A program made the position numbers and the translations under genes. A DNA stretch of 64,000 nucleotides, taken from NCBI RefSeq assembly GCF_014127285.1, contig NZ_CP059901.1, positions 1,736,001 to 1,800,000 of the forward strand, written 5' to 3'. The DNA is from Mumia sp. ZJ1417. GTDB lineage: Bacteria > Actinomycetota > Actinomycetes > Propionibacteriales > Nocardioidaceae. A model generated the notes under the pieces. The model was not told where the DNA came from. It ran no database searches and saw nothing but the letters and a program-made list of their open reading frames with translations. Below are positions 25,724 to 35,057 of the stretch, piece by piece (position 1 is the stretch's first letter; each line of letters opens with the position of its first letter).

Positions 25724-25790
25724 TCTTCTCCCCAGGCACCGGTCGTCCCCAGGTGCGGCGCGCGTCCCCGATCGTGTCGGCCTTCGCTTC

Positions 25791-25796
25791 TAGGGT
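25791..25796 (+). promoter_or_regulatory. -10 box TAGGGT for the nuclease/ATPase operon
   Basis: TAGGGT lies about 33 nt before the ATG at 25829, leaving room for a short leader with a GGGAGG ribosome binding site. Confidence 0.35.
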
Positions 25797-25828
25797 GGGA
25801 CCCGGATCTCAAACCCCGGGAGGTGCGC

Positions 25829-26962
25829 ATGCGATTCGTCGCGACGGCAGACTGGCAGCTCGGCATGACGGCGCACTACCTCGACGACGAGGCGCGCCCC
25901 CGCTTTCAGCAGGCCCGTCTCGACGCGGTCCGACGCATCGGCGCGGTCGCCGAGGAGCGCGGTGCCGCGTTCGTGGTCGTGTGCGGTGACGTCTTCGAGT
26001 CCAACCAGCTCGACCGTGCGATCGTCGCCCGTACGTTCGAGGTCCTGCGCTCGTTCACGGTGCCGGTGGTGCTGCTCCCAGGCAACCACGACCCCCTCGA
26101 CGCCGCGTCGATCTACGACTCCCAGGCCTTCCGAGATCGTGTGCCCGATCACGTCCACGTGCTGCGCGACAGTGCGCCCTACGCGGTGGTCGAGGGGGTC
26201 GAGATCGTCGGCGCCCCCTGGTTCAGCAAGCACCCGACACGCGACCTGGTGGCGGACGCGTGCGCGGGGCTGCTCCCTGCGCCCGAGGGGCTCGTACGGG
26301 TCGTCGCCGGACACGGCGCCGCCAGCACGCTCAACCCTGATCGCGACGCGCTCGCGGCGATCGAGGTCCCTGCGCTCCTCAAGGCTCTCGACACCGGCTG
26401 TGTGCACGTGGCCGTGCTGGGCGACCGGCACTCGACCACCGAGGTCGAGGACCGCATCTGGTACGCAGGTGCGCCCGAGGTCACCTCGCGCCGCGAGAGC
26501 GACCCCGGCAACGTCCTCGTCATCGATGTGGACGCCTCCTCGGGGGCGCTCACGGTCGAGCGCGAGCACGTCGGCCGGTGGCGGTTCGAGGTCGTGGACG
26601 CGCCGTTGTCGTCGCGCGACGACGTCGACATGCTGGCCGAGCGGCTGCAAGAGATGCCCGACAAGGAGCGAACGGCGGTCTGGCTGACCCTGAGCGGCAC
26701 GCTGTCCACCGCAGAGATGGCCCACCTCGAGGGCGTGCTGGAGGAGGCGAGCGACCTCTTCGCGCGCCTCGACGCCTGGGAGCGTCACACCGATCTCGCG
26801 GTCCTCCCCGACGGCCACGACTTCGCCGACCTCGGCCTGAGCGGCTTCGCGCAGGAGGCCCTCGACGAGCTCGTCGAGGGCGCCACGTCCGGCGAGGCGG
26901 GCGCCACGGTCGCGCAAGACGCGCTGGGCCTCCTCTATCGACTTGCGGGTGCTGGTCGATGA
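25829..26962 (+). CDS. SbcD/YhaO-like metallophosphoesterase (DNA repair exonuclease)
   Basis: A 377-residue calcineurin-like phosphoesterase of the SbcD/Mre11/YhaO type. Metal-binding motifs run in the usual order: ADWQLG (an unusual form of DxH), VVVCGDVFESNQ (GD), LLPGNHDPLD (GNHD) and VVAGHGA (GH). In ADWQLG the family's His is Gln, which may alter metal binding. A GGGAGG ribosome binding site favours the ATG at 25829. Its stop overlaps the ATPase gene by ATGA, so the two products very likely form a nuclease-ATPase complex. Confidence 0.9.
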   Translation: MRFVATADWQLGMTAHYLDDEARPRFQQARLDAVRRIGAVAEERGAAFVVVCGDVFESNQLDRAIVARTFEVLRSFTVPVVLLPGNHDPLDAASIYDSQAFRDRVPDHVHVLRDSAPYAVVEGVEIVGAPWFSKHPTRDLVADACAGLLPAPEGLVRVVAGHGAASTLNPDRDALAAIEVPALLKALDTGCVHVAVLGDRHSTTEVEDRIWYAGAPEVTSRRESDPGNVLVIDVDASSGALTVEREHVGRWRFEVVDAPLSSRDDVDMLAERLQEMPDKERTAVWLTLSGTLSTAEMAHLEGVLEEASDLFARLDAWERHTDLAVLPDGHDFADLGLSGFAQEALDELVEGATSGEAGATVAQDALGLLYRLAGAGR

Positions 26963-29598
26963 GACTCGTGCGGGTGACGCTCCGCAACTTCCGGGGCGTC
27001 GAGGAGTCGACCGTTCGTTTCGGTGACGGCGTGACGGTCGTCGTCGGTCCCAACGAGGTCGGCAAGTCGTCGATCGCCGAGGCGATCCGGTTGCTGCGCA
27101 CGGCCAAGTCGAGCTCGCGCAGCCAGTCGGTGCGCGACGTGAAGCCCGCGGGCCGCGACGTCGGGCCCGAGGCCGAGGTCGAGCTGCGGACCGGTCCGTA
27201 CGACCTCGTCTACCGCAAGCGCTGGCTCAAGTCCCCGATGACCGAGCTCGAGGTGCGTGCCCCTCTGCGGGAGCAGCGCAGCGGCGACGAGGCTCACCAG
27301 CGCTTCAGCGCCCTCCTCGAGGAGACAGTCGACGTCGACCTGTGGGAGGCACTCGAGGTTCTGCAGGGCGCCTCGCTCGACCAGCCCGCACTGGCCCGCA
27401 TCTCGTCGCTGCACCGCGCCCTGGACGACTCGGCCGGAGCGACAGGTGATCACGACGCGCTGATGAGCGCCGTCATGACCGAGTACGAGAAGTTCTTCAC
27501 GGCGACGGGCAAGCCACGCGGCGACTACGCCCAGTCTGCCGCCGAGATCCTCGACCGCGAGGCCCAGCTTGTCGCGCTGCAGTCCCGCAGCGCCGAGATG
27601 GACCGTTACGTCGAGGACCACACCGCCAACGAGCAGGAGCACGCACGGCTCTCGACCCTGTCGATCGATGCCGACGCGCGGCTCCACCGCGCCGAGGAGG
27701 CGGTCCGCGCGGTCGATGCGCTGCGCGACGGGCTGCGTCGTGCCGAGGAGGCTGTCGAGGTCGCGGAGCGCGCCCACGGGCACGCCATGCGGGCGCGTGA
27801 CGAGCGGCGGGTTCTCGTGACGGAGGAGGCCGACCGGTCTGACGCGGCGCAGACGCTGGGCGCGCGCCTCGGCGAGGTGACGTCCGCCCACCGGGAGTCC
27901 CGTGGGCGCGAGGAGGAGTCACGACTCCAAGCCACCGCCGCCACGACCCGAGCTCACGAGGCGCGCCGCGCGGCAGACGACGCCGCGGCCGCCCTTGCAC
28001 GCCACCGCGACAGGGTCGAGCGGGACGCGCTCGCCCAGCGGGTCCGCCGTGCCCAGGAGGCCACGCGCGACCGGGCGCAGGCGCGTGCTGAGCACGATCC
28101 GCTTCGTGTCGACGACGCCTCCCTCGCGCGCCTGACCGACCTGGCGACCGACCTGCAGGTCGCCGAGGGTGCGCGAGAGGCGGCCGCTGCCGCGCTCGTC
28201 GTCCGCCCCCTGGGAGGGCAGCCCGTCCTCGTCGACGGCAGCGCGATCGGAGCGGAGCCTTACGAGGGCGCCGTCCTCGACGAGGTTCTGGTCGCCGTCG
28301 AGGGAGTCGTCGAGGTCCTCGTACGACCGGGCACACCACCAGCCGATCTCGACCGGCGCGTCACGCAGGCGCGTGAGGCGTTCGAGGCCGCGCTGCGCGA
28401 GGCCGACGTCGACTCGCTCGCCGCGGCACGGTCGGCCCACGAGCGTCGCCGTGACGTGGCAGCGAGACTCGCTGCCGCCGACGCCTCGCTGCGCGAGGCA
28501 CTCGACGGAGCCGCGCTCGACGATCTTGAGACGCGGCTCGCCACGCTCGACAGCCGCAACCGGCACGCCACCGACGAGGACGCCGCGGAGGCCTCGACGA
28601 GTCGTGAGGACGGGCACGCTCCGCTCGACCGCGACGCGCTCGAAGTCGCCCACGACGCTGCCCGACGCGCCGCAGATGACGCCGACCGGGAGGCGACGTC
28701 GTCCAGGGCCGACCACGACCACGCCCGCGAGGCCCTGGCAGCGGCCGCCGAGGCGTCGGTGCGTGCTCGCCAGGAGCGGGAGAGCGCCGAGCACGAGCAC
28801 GAGCGGGCAGCCGCCCGCCTTGCGGCGGCCCGCTCCGGGAGCAGCGACGGTTCGCTCGAGCATGGTGTCGTCGCGGCCGCGGAGTCACGCGACGCCGCCG
28901 CTGTCACCGCGACCTCGGCGCGTGCCGCGTTCGAGGGGGCCTCGCCCGAGACCCTCGACATGGAGCTCACCAACGCCCGTGAGCTCGTCGAGAGCGTCGA
29001 CCGCGACCTCACCCGGACCGACAAGCGCCGCGTCGAGCTGCAGACACTCCTCGACGACCGCGCGACCGAGGGCATCCACGACCGGCGCGTCGACGTGGAG
29101 GCCGCCCTCGAGGTTGCGCGCGCCACGTGGCAGCGGCTCGATCGTGCCGCCCAGGCAGTCGCCCTGCTCAAGGAGACGCTCGTGCGCCGGCGCGACGACG
29201 CCCAGCGCCACTACGTTGCTCCCTTCAAGCACCGCATCGATCGGCTCGGCAAGGTCGTGTTCGGCGCCGACTTCGAGGTCGAGGTCAGCACCGACCTCGC
29301 GATCGAGACCCGCACGCTGGGTGGCCGTACGGTCCCGTTCACGTCGTTGTCGGGCGGCGCCAAGGAGCAGCTGGCGCTCCTCGGCCGGCTCGCCTGCGCC
29401 CAGCTCGTGGACGTCGACGAGGGCGCGCCCGTCATCCTCGACGACACGCTCGGCTTCTCCGATCCTGCGCGGCTGGAGCGTCTCGCGGTCGTGCTCAACG
29501 ATGTCGGCCGTACCGCGCAGGTGGTGATCCTCACGTGCCAGCCTCGCCGGTTCGAGTCCGTGGGCGGCGCGCGCACCGAGCGGCTCGTCGCTCGGTGA
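26959..29598 (+). CDS. SbcC/YhaN-like SMC-type ATPase
   Basis: An 879-residue ATPase of the Rad50/SbcC/YhaN group and partner of the upstream nuclease. The N-terminal half-site has Walker A VVVGPNEVGKSSIAEA. The C-terminal half-site has the ABC signature TSLSGGAKEQLALLG and Walker B APVILDDTLGFSD. Between them are about 600 residues of Ala/Arg/Glu-rich coiled coil. A strand-rich insert about 420-470 (from ALVVRPLGGQPVLVDG) sits where Rad50 has its zinc hook; no CxxC occurs anywhere. This resembles YhaN-type ATPases more than SbcC. Confidence 0.88.
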   Translation: MRLVRVTLRNFRGVEESTVRFGDGVTVVVGPNEVGKSSIAEAIRLLRTAKSSSRSQSVRDVKPAGRDVGPEAEVELRTGPYDLVYRKRWLKSPMTELEVRAPLREQRSGDEAHQRFSALLEETVDVDLWEALEVLQGASLDQPALARISSLHRALDDSAGATGDHDALMSAVMTEYEKFFTATGKPRGDYAQSAAEILDREAQLVALQSRSAEMDRYVEDHTANEQEHARLSTLSIDADARLHRAEEAVRAVDALRDGLRRAEEAVEVAERAHGHAMRARDERRVLVTEEADRSDAAQTLGARLGEVTSAHRESRGREEESRLQATAATTRAHEARRAADDAAAALARHRDRVERDALAQRVRRAQEATRDRAQARAEHDPLRVDDASLARLTDLATDLQVAEGAREAAAAALVVRPLGGQPVLVDGSAIGAEPYEGAVLDEVLVAVEGVVEVLVRPGTPPADLDRRVTQAREAFEAALREADVDSLAAARSAHERRRDVAARLAAADASLREALDGAALDDLETRLATLDSRNRHATDEDAAEASTSREDGHAPLDRDALEVAHDAARRAADDADREATSSRADHDHAREALAAAAEASVRARQERESAEHEHERAAARLAAARSGSSDGSLEHGVVAAAESRDAAAVTATSARAAFEGASPETLDMELTNARELVESVDRDLTRTDKRRVELQTLLDDRATEGIHDRRVDVEAALEVARATWQRLDRAAQAVALLKETLVRRRDDAQRHYVAPFKHRIDRLGKVVFGADFEVEVSTDLAIETRTLGGRTVPFTSLSGGAKEQLALLGRLACAQLVDVDEGAPVILDDTLGFSDPARLERLAVVLNDVGRTAQVVILTCQPRRFESVGGARTERLVAR

Positions 29599-30038
29599 CG
29601 CCCCGCCACTACTCGTTCGCCAGCACCTGGCGAATCCCCGCGCCGCAGGGGGCGACGTTCGACGCGGTCGCCGACCTGGAGCACTACGCGCTGTGGTGGC
29701 CGCAGGTGCGGCACGTCGTCGGCATCGACGACGACACCGCCCGAGTCGCCGTGCGCTCGCTCCTCCCGTACACGCTGCACCTCACGCTGCACCGCACGCG
29801 AGTCGACGCGCGCGCCGGTCACCTCCTCGCGGAGATCGCCGGCGACCTCGACGGGTGGGCGAGCTGGAGGCTGCACACCGACGGCGGGGAGACCCTCTTG
29901 CGCTACTCCCAAGAGGTCGTCACCACCGAGCCCTGGATGAACGCCGCAGGCATCGTCCTGTCACCCGTGTTCCGCCTGAACCACGCTGTGATGATGCGCG
30001 ACGGTGCCGACGGGCTCACGCGACACCTCATGTCCTGA
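29595..30038 (+). CDS. SRPBCC (START-like) family protein
   Basis: A 147-residue lipid- or ligand-binding fold of the SRPBCC superfamily, suggested by the N-terminal pattern FASTWRIPAPQGATFDAVAD followed by YALWWPQV and the C-terminal long helix. No catalytic residues can be named and the ligand is unknown. The GTG overlaps the stop of the ATPase gene, so it belongs to the same operon, although a DNA-repair link is not obvious. Confidence 0.82.
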   Translation: MTPRHYSFASTWRIPAPQGATFDAVADLEHYALWWPQVRHVVGIDDDTARVAVRSLLPYTLHLTLHRTRVDARAGHLLAEIAGDLDGWASWRLHTDGGETLLRYSQEVVTTEPWMNAAGIVLSPVFRLNHAVMMRDGADGLTRHLMS

Positions 30039-30109
30039 CGATCTCGCGGTCACCTAGAGTGGCCGTCGAGCACGCGTGCCCACCGACCTCGACCGGAGGA
30101 GATTTCCCC

Positions 30110-30622
30110 GTGCACCGAGCGACACAAGTCGCCCTCACCCTCGCCGCGCTCACCCTGACCGGGTGCTCGTCGGCGGCTCAGCTGACCGGCACCGCGACGA
30201 CGTCGTCGCCCGAGCCGCCTGGCCAGTCCCGAAGCGCCGAGCTCCCGATCAAGGGCGTGTCGACCAAGCTGCCCAAGGTCGGTGACGAGATGCGCGCGTT
30301 CCGCAGCCCGACCGGCAACATCGTGTGCCGTCTCGACGAGCGCAGCGCCCGTTGTGACATTAAGGACTTCTCCTACGAGCCACCGCCGCGTCCCGACGGG
30401 TGCGGCAAGGGTTGGGGCGGCACGCTCCTCGTCACCGCCGAGGGGGCGGAGTTCACGTGCCGCGTCGCCACGCTGGCCGGCAAGTCGCCCGAGCTCGGCT
30501 ACGGTCGTTCGACGATCGTCGGCGATGTCGGATGCACCAGCGCGCAGACCGGAGTCACCTGCGTCCATCTCGAGTCGGAGCGCGGCTTCACGGTGTCCCG
30601 CGAACGCACCGGCACCTTCTGA
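30110..30622 (+). CDS. Putative lipoprotein, DUF6636-like
   Basis: A 170-residue secreted lipoprotein. The signal peptide ends in a lipobox (ALTLTGC), giving a lipidated Cys near residue 19. The mature part has six further Cys, and the FRSPTGNIVCRLDERSARCD segment resembles DUF6636 proteins of actinobacteria, whose function is unknown. The GTG start is preceded by GGAGGAG. A TAGAGT box at 30055-30060 could be its promoter. It ends before a strong hairpin. Confidence 0.8.
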   Translation: MHRATQVALTLAALTLTGCSSAAQLTGTATTSSPEPPGQSRSAELPIKGVSTKLPKVGDEMRAFRSPTGNIVCRLDERSARCDIKDFSYEPPPRPDGCGKGWGGTLLVTAEGAEFTCRVATLAGKSPELGYGRSTIVGDVGCTSAQTGVTCVHLESERGFTVSRERTGTF

Positions 30623-30647
30623 CCGTACGGGCAGACGTCCGCGGACA

Positions 30648-30695
30648 AGAGGACCCGACGTAGGCGCCATCGCTGGCGCCGACGTCGGGTCCTCT
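30648..30695. terminator. Strong bidirectional hairpin terminator
   Basis: AGAGGACCCGACGT pairs with its complement at 30682-30695. One A/G mismatch separates it from an inner GGCGCCA/TGGCGCC stem and a TCGC loop, so about 21 of 22 positions pair. It sits between the convergent lipoprotein and secDF genes. Confidence 0.8.
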
Positions 30696-30708
30696 GTCAG
30701 CTCCGCGC

Positions 30709-33015
30709 CTAGAGCGTGCCCGACTCGCGCCCGGCCGTAGGGACGGTCGCGTACGGGTCGGCCGCCGCGACCCGGTCCTCCTTCGACTTCGGACGGAAAC
30801 GCTCCTCCAGCAGGAGAGCGATCGGCGAGGCGACGAAGATCGTCGCCAGGGTGCCGAGCGTCAGACCGAGCAGCAGCGCGATCGCGAACGGCTGCAGAGA
30901 CGCGCCGCCGAGAATGGCGAGCGCCGCGAGGATGAACATCGCGCCGAGGCCGGTGTTCACCGTACGCGGGATGGTCTGCATGATCGCGTCGTTGAACGTC
31001 TTGCGCAGGCTGGAGCCTTCGCGGTGTTCGCGGAGGTTCTCTCGGATCCGGTCGAAGACGACGATCGTGTCGTTGACCGCCAGACCGATGATCGACAGGA
31101 TCGCCGCGAGGAACACCCCGTCGACCGGCTCACCGACCCACGCGAAGATGCCGACGACCGCGGTGACCACCGACGCGAGCGACAGGACGGCGGCCGTGGC
31201 GAACGTCCACCGGAACCGCACCGCGAGATACACCATCTGCGCCGCGAGCGCGATGATGAAGGCGATGATCGCCTGGTTGCGCAGCTCCTCGCCGAGGCTC
31301 GGGCCGATCAGCTCGTCACGGTCCTTCGTGACCGGGCCCGCGGCCTCGTCGAGCGCCTCCTCGATGGTGGCGGCCTCGTCGTCGGTGATCTGGTCCGTAC
31401 GGACGGTGATGTTGTCCTGGTCGCCGGACTCGCCGCTCGACTCCTGGACGACCGCACCGGGGAACCCGGCGTCAGAGACGACCTCACGGGCTTCGTCGGC
31501 CGAGATCGCCTTGGTCACCTGGAAGTCGAGGATGCGACCGCCGGTGAACTCGACGCCGAGGTTGAGACCCTGCGTGACGATGCCGGTGACGGCCAGGACC
31601 AGCCCGACGACCGTGACCACGATCCACGTCCCGGCCTTGCGCATGAGGAACGGACCCTTGGTGACGAGCCACTCACGAAGGCGCCCCGTCCCGGCGAGGC
31701 CCGTGATCGCGGGCCGGTTCTTGGCGAAGGAGCGGCGCACCGCCCAGTCGGTGAGGACACGGGCGATGACCAGGGCGGAGACCATCGACGCGATGGTTCC
31801 GATGGACAGCGTGACGCCGAAGCCCTTCACGGGTCCGCTGGCCAGGAAGAACAGCAGGCCTGCCGCGATGAGCGTCGTGACGTTGGAGTCGAGGATCGCC
31901 GACCAGGCCTTGTTGTAGCCGGTGTCGAGGGCGCGGCTGAGGCCGTCGCCGCGCCGGCGCGCGTACTCCTCTCTCGCACGTTCGAACACCAGCACGTTGG
32001 CATCGATCGCCAGACCGATCGCGAGCACGAAGCCCGCCAGGCCGGGCAGTGTCAACGTCGCGCCGAGCCAGAGGAGCATCGCGTACGACATGAGGGCGTA
32101 CGAGCCGAGCGCGATGCTCGCCATGAAGCCCATGAGGCGGTAGACGAAGACGATGAAGATCGCGGTGAGGATGACACCGATGATCGCGGCCTCGAACGAC
32201 GCCTCGATGGCGGCGTCGCCGAGGGTGGCGCCGACGGTGCGCTGCTCGATGACCTCGACCGGCACGGGGAGCGCGCCGCCCTCGATGAGGATGGCGAGGT
32301 CCTTGGCGGTCTGGGAGGTGAAGTCACCGGTGATGCTGGTGGTGGAGCCGGCACCGGCGCACAGCGACGGCTGGACCTGCGGCGAGGAGATGACCTCGTT
32401 GTCGAGCATGATGGCGATCCGCTGGCCGCCGGCGGTGTTGGCGCACGCGTCCTGGACGAGCTTCTGCCAGCCCGGGGTGCCTTCCTTGTTGAACTTGACG
32501 TTGACGACCCACTGCAGGGACTGCTGCTCCTGCTCGGACTTCGCGCTCGTCACGCCGTTGCCGTCGAGCTCCTGCGGGCCGACGATGATCGGGTTGCCGT
32601 CCTCGTCGTTGACGACGGTCTGGCCCTCGGTCGACTTCGTGCCCTCGGGCGCGGGACCGATGACGTTGTGGAAGGTCAGCTGCGCGGTCTGGCCGATGAC
32701 GTCGGCCGCCTTGCGGGGGTCCTGGACGCCGGGCAGCTCGACGATGATGCGGCGCTCGCCGGAGCGGGCGAGTGTCGGCTCGGAGACACCGAGGGCGTCG
32801 ACGCGGCCGCGCAGGACCTCGAGCGCGCGGTCGGTGGACTCGGAGTCTGCCTTGGTGCGCTCGCTGTCCTGGGTCTCGAGGACGATCTGGGTGCCGCCTC
32901 GCAGGTCGAGGCCGAGGCGCGGAGAGAAGTTGAGGGCGATGACCGCCGAGATGACGAGGACGGCGAGCGCCGCGACCGCACGCCACAGTGGCGCGCGGGA
33001 ATCGGGTCGTGACAC
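30709..33015 (-). CDS. secD: Fused SecDF protein-export membrane protein
   Basis: A 768-residue RND-superfamily protein that uses the proton motive force to help SecYEG pull exported proteins across the membrane. The first half is SecD: an N-terminal helix, LGLDLRGGTQIVLE, a large periplasmic domain, then LAIGLAIDANVLVFERAREE. The second half is SecF: LNLGVEFTGGRILDF, then SIIGLAVNDTIVVFDRIREN. Both halves are complete and in one frame. Many actinobacteria encode SecD and SecF separately, so this is either a fused main copy or an extra paralog; no yajC is adjacent. The GTG at 33015 has GGAG 7 nt upstream; an ATG at 33051 has none. Confidence 0.93.
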   Translation of the reverse strand: MSRPDSRAPLWRAVAALAVLVISAVIALNFSPRLGLDLRGGTQIVLETQDSERTKADSESTDRALEVLRGRVDALGVSEPTLARSGERRIIVELPGVQDPRKAADVIGQTAQLTFHNVIGPAPEGTKSTEGQTVVNDEDGNPIIVGPQELDGNGVTSAKSEQEQQSLQWVVNVKFNKEGTPGWQKLVQDACANTAGGQRIAIMLDNEVISSPQVQPSLCAGAGSTTSITGDFTSQTAKDLAILIEGGALPVPVEVIEQRTVGATLGDAAIEASFEAAIIGVILTAIFIVFVYRLMGFMASIALGSYALMSYAMLLWLGATLTLPGLAGFVLAIGLAIDANVLVFERAREEYARRRGDGLSRALDTGYNKAWSAILDSNVTTLIAAGLLFFLASGPVKGFGVTLSIGTIASMVSALVIARVLTDWAVRRSFAKNRPAITGLAGTGRLREWLVTKGPFLMRKAGTWIVVTVVGLVLAVTGIVTQGLNLGVEFTGGRILDFQVTKAISADEAREVVSDAGFPGAVVQESSGESGDQDNITVRTDQITDDEAATIEEALDEAAGPVTKDRDELIGPSLGEELRNQAIIAFIIALAAQMVYLAVRFRWTFATAAVLSLASVVTAVVGIFAWVGEPVDGVFLAAILSIIGLAVNDTIVVFDRIRENLREHREGSSLRKTFNDAIMQTIPRTVNTGLGAMFILAALAILGGASLQPFAIALLLGLTLGTLATIFVASPIALLLEERFRPKSKEDRVAAADPYATVPTAGRESGTL

Positions 33016-33084
33016 GAGAGTGCTCCGGGATTCTGGAGAAGACGATCGCACCGAGGTGCGCGAGGACGGATCGAGGAGGAGCCG

Positions 33085-33441
33085 TCAGCGCGGGGGAGCG
33101 CGACCGAGGACCCCGCCTGGCGCCACGGAAGGTGCGCCCGTAGACGGCGACCCGCTGGGCTCCTCGAGGGTGCCCCCACCGGGGAGGTCGGCCGACGCAG
33201 GGAGCGCCGCCAGCTCGGGTCCGAGCCCGGACTTCTCGTGGTGGGCGCGGGTCGCGACGTCGATCTTGTGGATCGCGGCCTTCCAGATCGTCAGCCGGGG
33301 CTCCGTGGGGCGTACGTCGGTGGACGAGGTCGCGTGGCTGCGGGGGCTGGACGCCGAGGCTGTGCCGCCCAGCATGAGGAGAAGTCCCGAAAGCGCTGCC
33401 GCCACCATGACGGCAGGCAGACGCGGGACGTTCCTCAGCAT
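33085..33441 (-). CDS. Small secreted protein of unknown function
   Basis: A 118-residue protein with a clear signal peptide (PAVMVAAALSGLLLMLGG, cleavage probably after ASA near residue 30) and a Pro/Gly/Ser-rich tail. No family is recognised. A TAGACT box 6 nt before the ATG supports it as a real leaderless gene. It lies between the flavin oxidoreductase and secDF on the same strand. Confidence 0.6.
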   Translation of the reverse strand: MLRNVPRLPAVMVAAALSGLLLMLGGTASASSPRSHATSSTDVRPTEPRLTIWKAAIHKIDVATRAHHEKSGLGPELAALPASADLPGGGTLEEPSGSPSTGAPSVAPGGVLGRAPPR

Positions 33442-33447
33442 GCGTGC

Positions 33448-33453
33448 AGTCTA
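33448..33453 (-). promoter_or_regulatory. -10 box TAGACT, leaderless start
   Basis: On the - strand TAGACT ends 6 nt before the ATG at 33441. Confidence 0.5.
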
Positions 33454-33513
33454 GCGTGACGGACGTGGCTCCCGGCCTGCTTCGCGCGAGGCGGCCGCGC
33501 AGGTCAACGCGGG

Positions 33514-34908
33514 TCAGGAGAGGTCGGCCAGCGCCGTGCCGATCGCTCGGTGGAACGTCGGATAGGCCCAGATCGTACGGACCAGCTCGGACAGGGGCAC
33601 CTGTGCGTGGACGGCGACCGACAGCGCGCCGAGGATCTCACCGCCCGCGGGCCCGACCGAGGTGGCCCCGACGAGGACCCGTCGTTCGGCATCGGCGACC
33701 AGCTTGATCAGGCCGCGGTTGCCCGGACCGTACGTCGCGCCTCGCGACGACGCGGCGAGGTCCGCGCTCCCCGTCCGCACGGCGAGCCCCCGCCGTCGCG
33801 CCTGCGCCTCGGTGAGCCCGACAGCGCCGACCTCGGGGTCGGTGAATGTGACGCGGGGCAGCGCGCGGTACGAGGCACCTGGCCCGGACTGCCCGGTGAT
33901 GGCTGCGACGGCGATCGCGGACTGGTACATCGACACGTGCGTGAACCCGCCCCGCCCGGTGACGTCGCCGATCGCCCACAGCCCGTCGACCGGCCTGCTG
34001 TCGGCGAGGACTCGCTGATGCTCGTCGGTGGAGAGGTAGCCGTGCTGCGTCGGGACCCCCACGACGTCCAGGCCAAGCCGGTCGCTGTTGGGCGTGCGGC
34101 CGGTCGAGACGAGGAGCCGCTGCCCGTCGAGCGTCGCGCCGTCGTCGAGCGTGACGGCGAAGCGCTCCGCGTCATGGCGTACGGACGTGACGCGGCTGCC
34201 CATACGGAAGGTCACACCGTCCTCGGCGAGTGCGGCCGCGACGAGCGCACTCGCCTCCGGCTCCTCGTGAGCGAGGACGCGGTCGGCGCCCTCGAGGATG
34301 GTGACCGTCGTGCCGTACCGGGCGTACGCCTGAGCCAGCTCGAGCCCGACCGCGCCCCCGCCGAGGACGAGCAGCGAGGTGGGTTGGTCGGGGCTGCGCA
34401 GGAGGTCGCGGTTGGTCCAGTACGGGGTGTCCGCGAGTCCGTCGATCTCCGGCACCGTCGGCCGCGTGCCGACGTCCAGGAGGATCCCGCGTCGGGCGGT
34501 GAAGGTCCGGTCGTCCACGCGGACACGCCGGGAACCGACGACCGTGCCCCTGCCGCGGACGAGCCTCACGCCCTGATCCTGGAGGCGCTTGACCGCCGCG
34601 GAGTCGTCCCAGTCGGCCGTGATCTCGCGGACGCGGGCGTACGCGAGGGCGAACTCGGGCACCACGCTCACCTCGCCTGCGGCCTCGTCGGCGCGGCGGG
34701 CGTCGGCAAGGAGATCGGCGGAGCGGAGGAGGGTCTTGGAGGGGATGCAGCCGTAGTACGGGCACTCGCCGCCGACGAGAGCGGCCTCGACGGCGACGAC
34801 CTGGAGCCCGGCGCGGGCGAGCGCTCCGGCCGCCGCCTCACCGCCTGGTCCGGTGCCGAGAATGACGACGTCGGTGACGATGTCGCCTGCAGCGGTGTCT
34901 GCGTCCAT
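33514..34908 (-). CDS. NAD(P)/FAD-dependent disulfide oxidoreductase (dihydrolipoamide dehydrogenase-like)
   Basis: A 464-residue class I pyridine nucleotide-disulfide oxidoreductase. FAD is bound by VVILGTGPGGEAAAGALARA. The redox-active disulfide is GGECPYYGCIPSK. NAD(P) is bound by LLVLGGGAVGLELAQAYARY. The second FAD contact is GLWAIGDVTGRGGFTHV. The C-terminal dimerisation domain ends in WAYPTFHRAIG, where classical lipoamide dehydrogenase has HPTxxE, so the acid-base pair is altered and the substrate may not be lipoamide. There are no nearby 2-oxoacid dehydrogenase genes. The ATG at 34908 is the first start that keeps only the FAD strand. Confidence 0.9.
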   Translation of the reverse strand: MDADTAAGDIVTDVVILGTGPGGEAAAGALARAGLQVVAVEAALVGGECPYYGCIPSKTLLRSADLLADARRADEAAGEVSVVPEFALAYARVREITADWDDSAAVKRLQDQGVRLVRGRGTVVGSRRVRVDDRTFTARRGILLDVGTRPTVPEIDGLADTPYWTNRDLLRSPDQPTSLLVLGGGAVGLELAQAYARYGTTVTILEGADRVLAHEEPEASALVAAALAEDGVTFRMGSRVTSVRHDAERFAVTLDDGATLDGQRLLVSTGRTPNSDRLGLDVVGVPTQHGYLSTDEHQRVLADSRPVDGLWAIGDVTGRGGFTHVSMYQSAIAVAAITGQSGPGASYRALPRVTFTDPEVGAVGLTEAQARRRGLAVRTGSADLAASSRGATYGPGNRGLIKLVADAERRVLVGATSVGPAGGEILGALSVAVHAQVPLSELVRTIWAYPTFHRAIGTALADLS

Positions 34909-35057
34909 GACGAGAGCATCGCCCACCACGCACGATCGCGCAGGCCAAGCGCGGGAGGAAGTTGTGCGCCGGGCTGGGAAGCGCCTCACGGCGCGTGGCC
35001 GCTCGTAGCGGCTAATTTTGGGACCCGGGGCTACCGCAGCCCGACGCGAGCACCAGC

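Noticed and set aside
34998-35012. Hairpin GCCGCT-CGT-AGCGGC followed by TAATTTT on the + strand
   Set aside because: It looks like a terminator for + strand transcription, but both flanking genes are on the - strand, so no transcript needs it.
34909-35057. Gap checked for a tRNA or small RNA gene
   Set aside because: Some stems can be drawn, but no cloverleaf, anticodon arm or CCA end fits.
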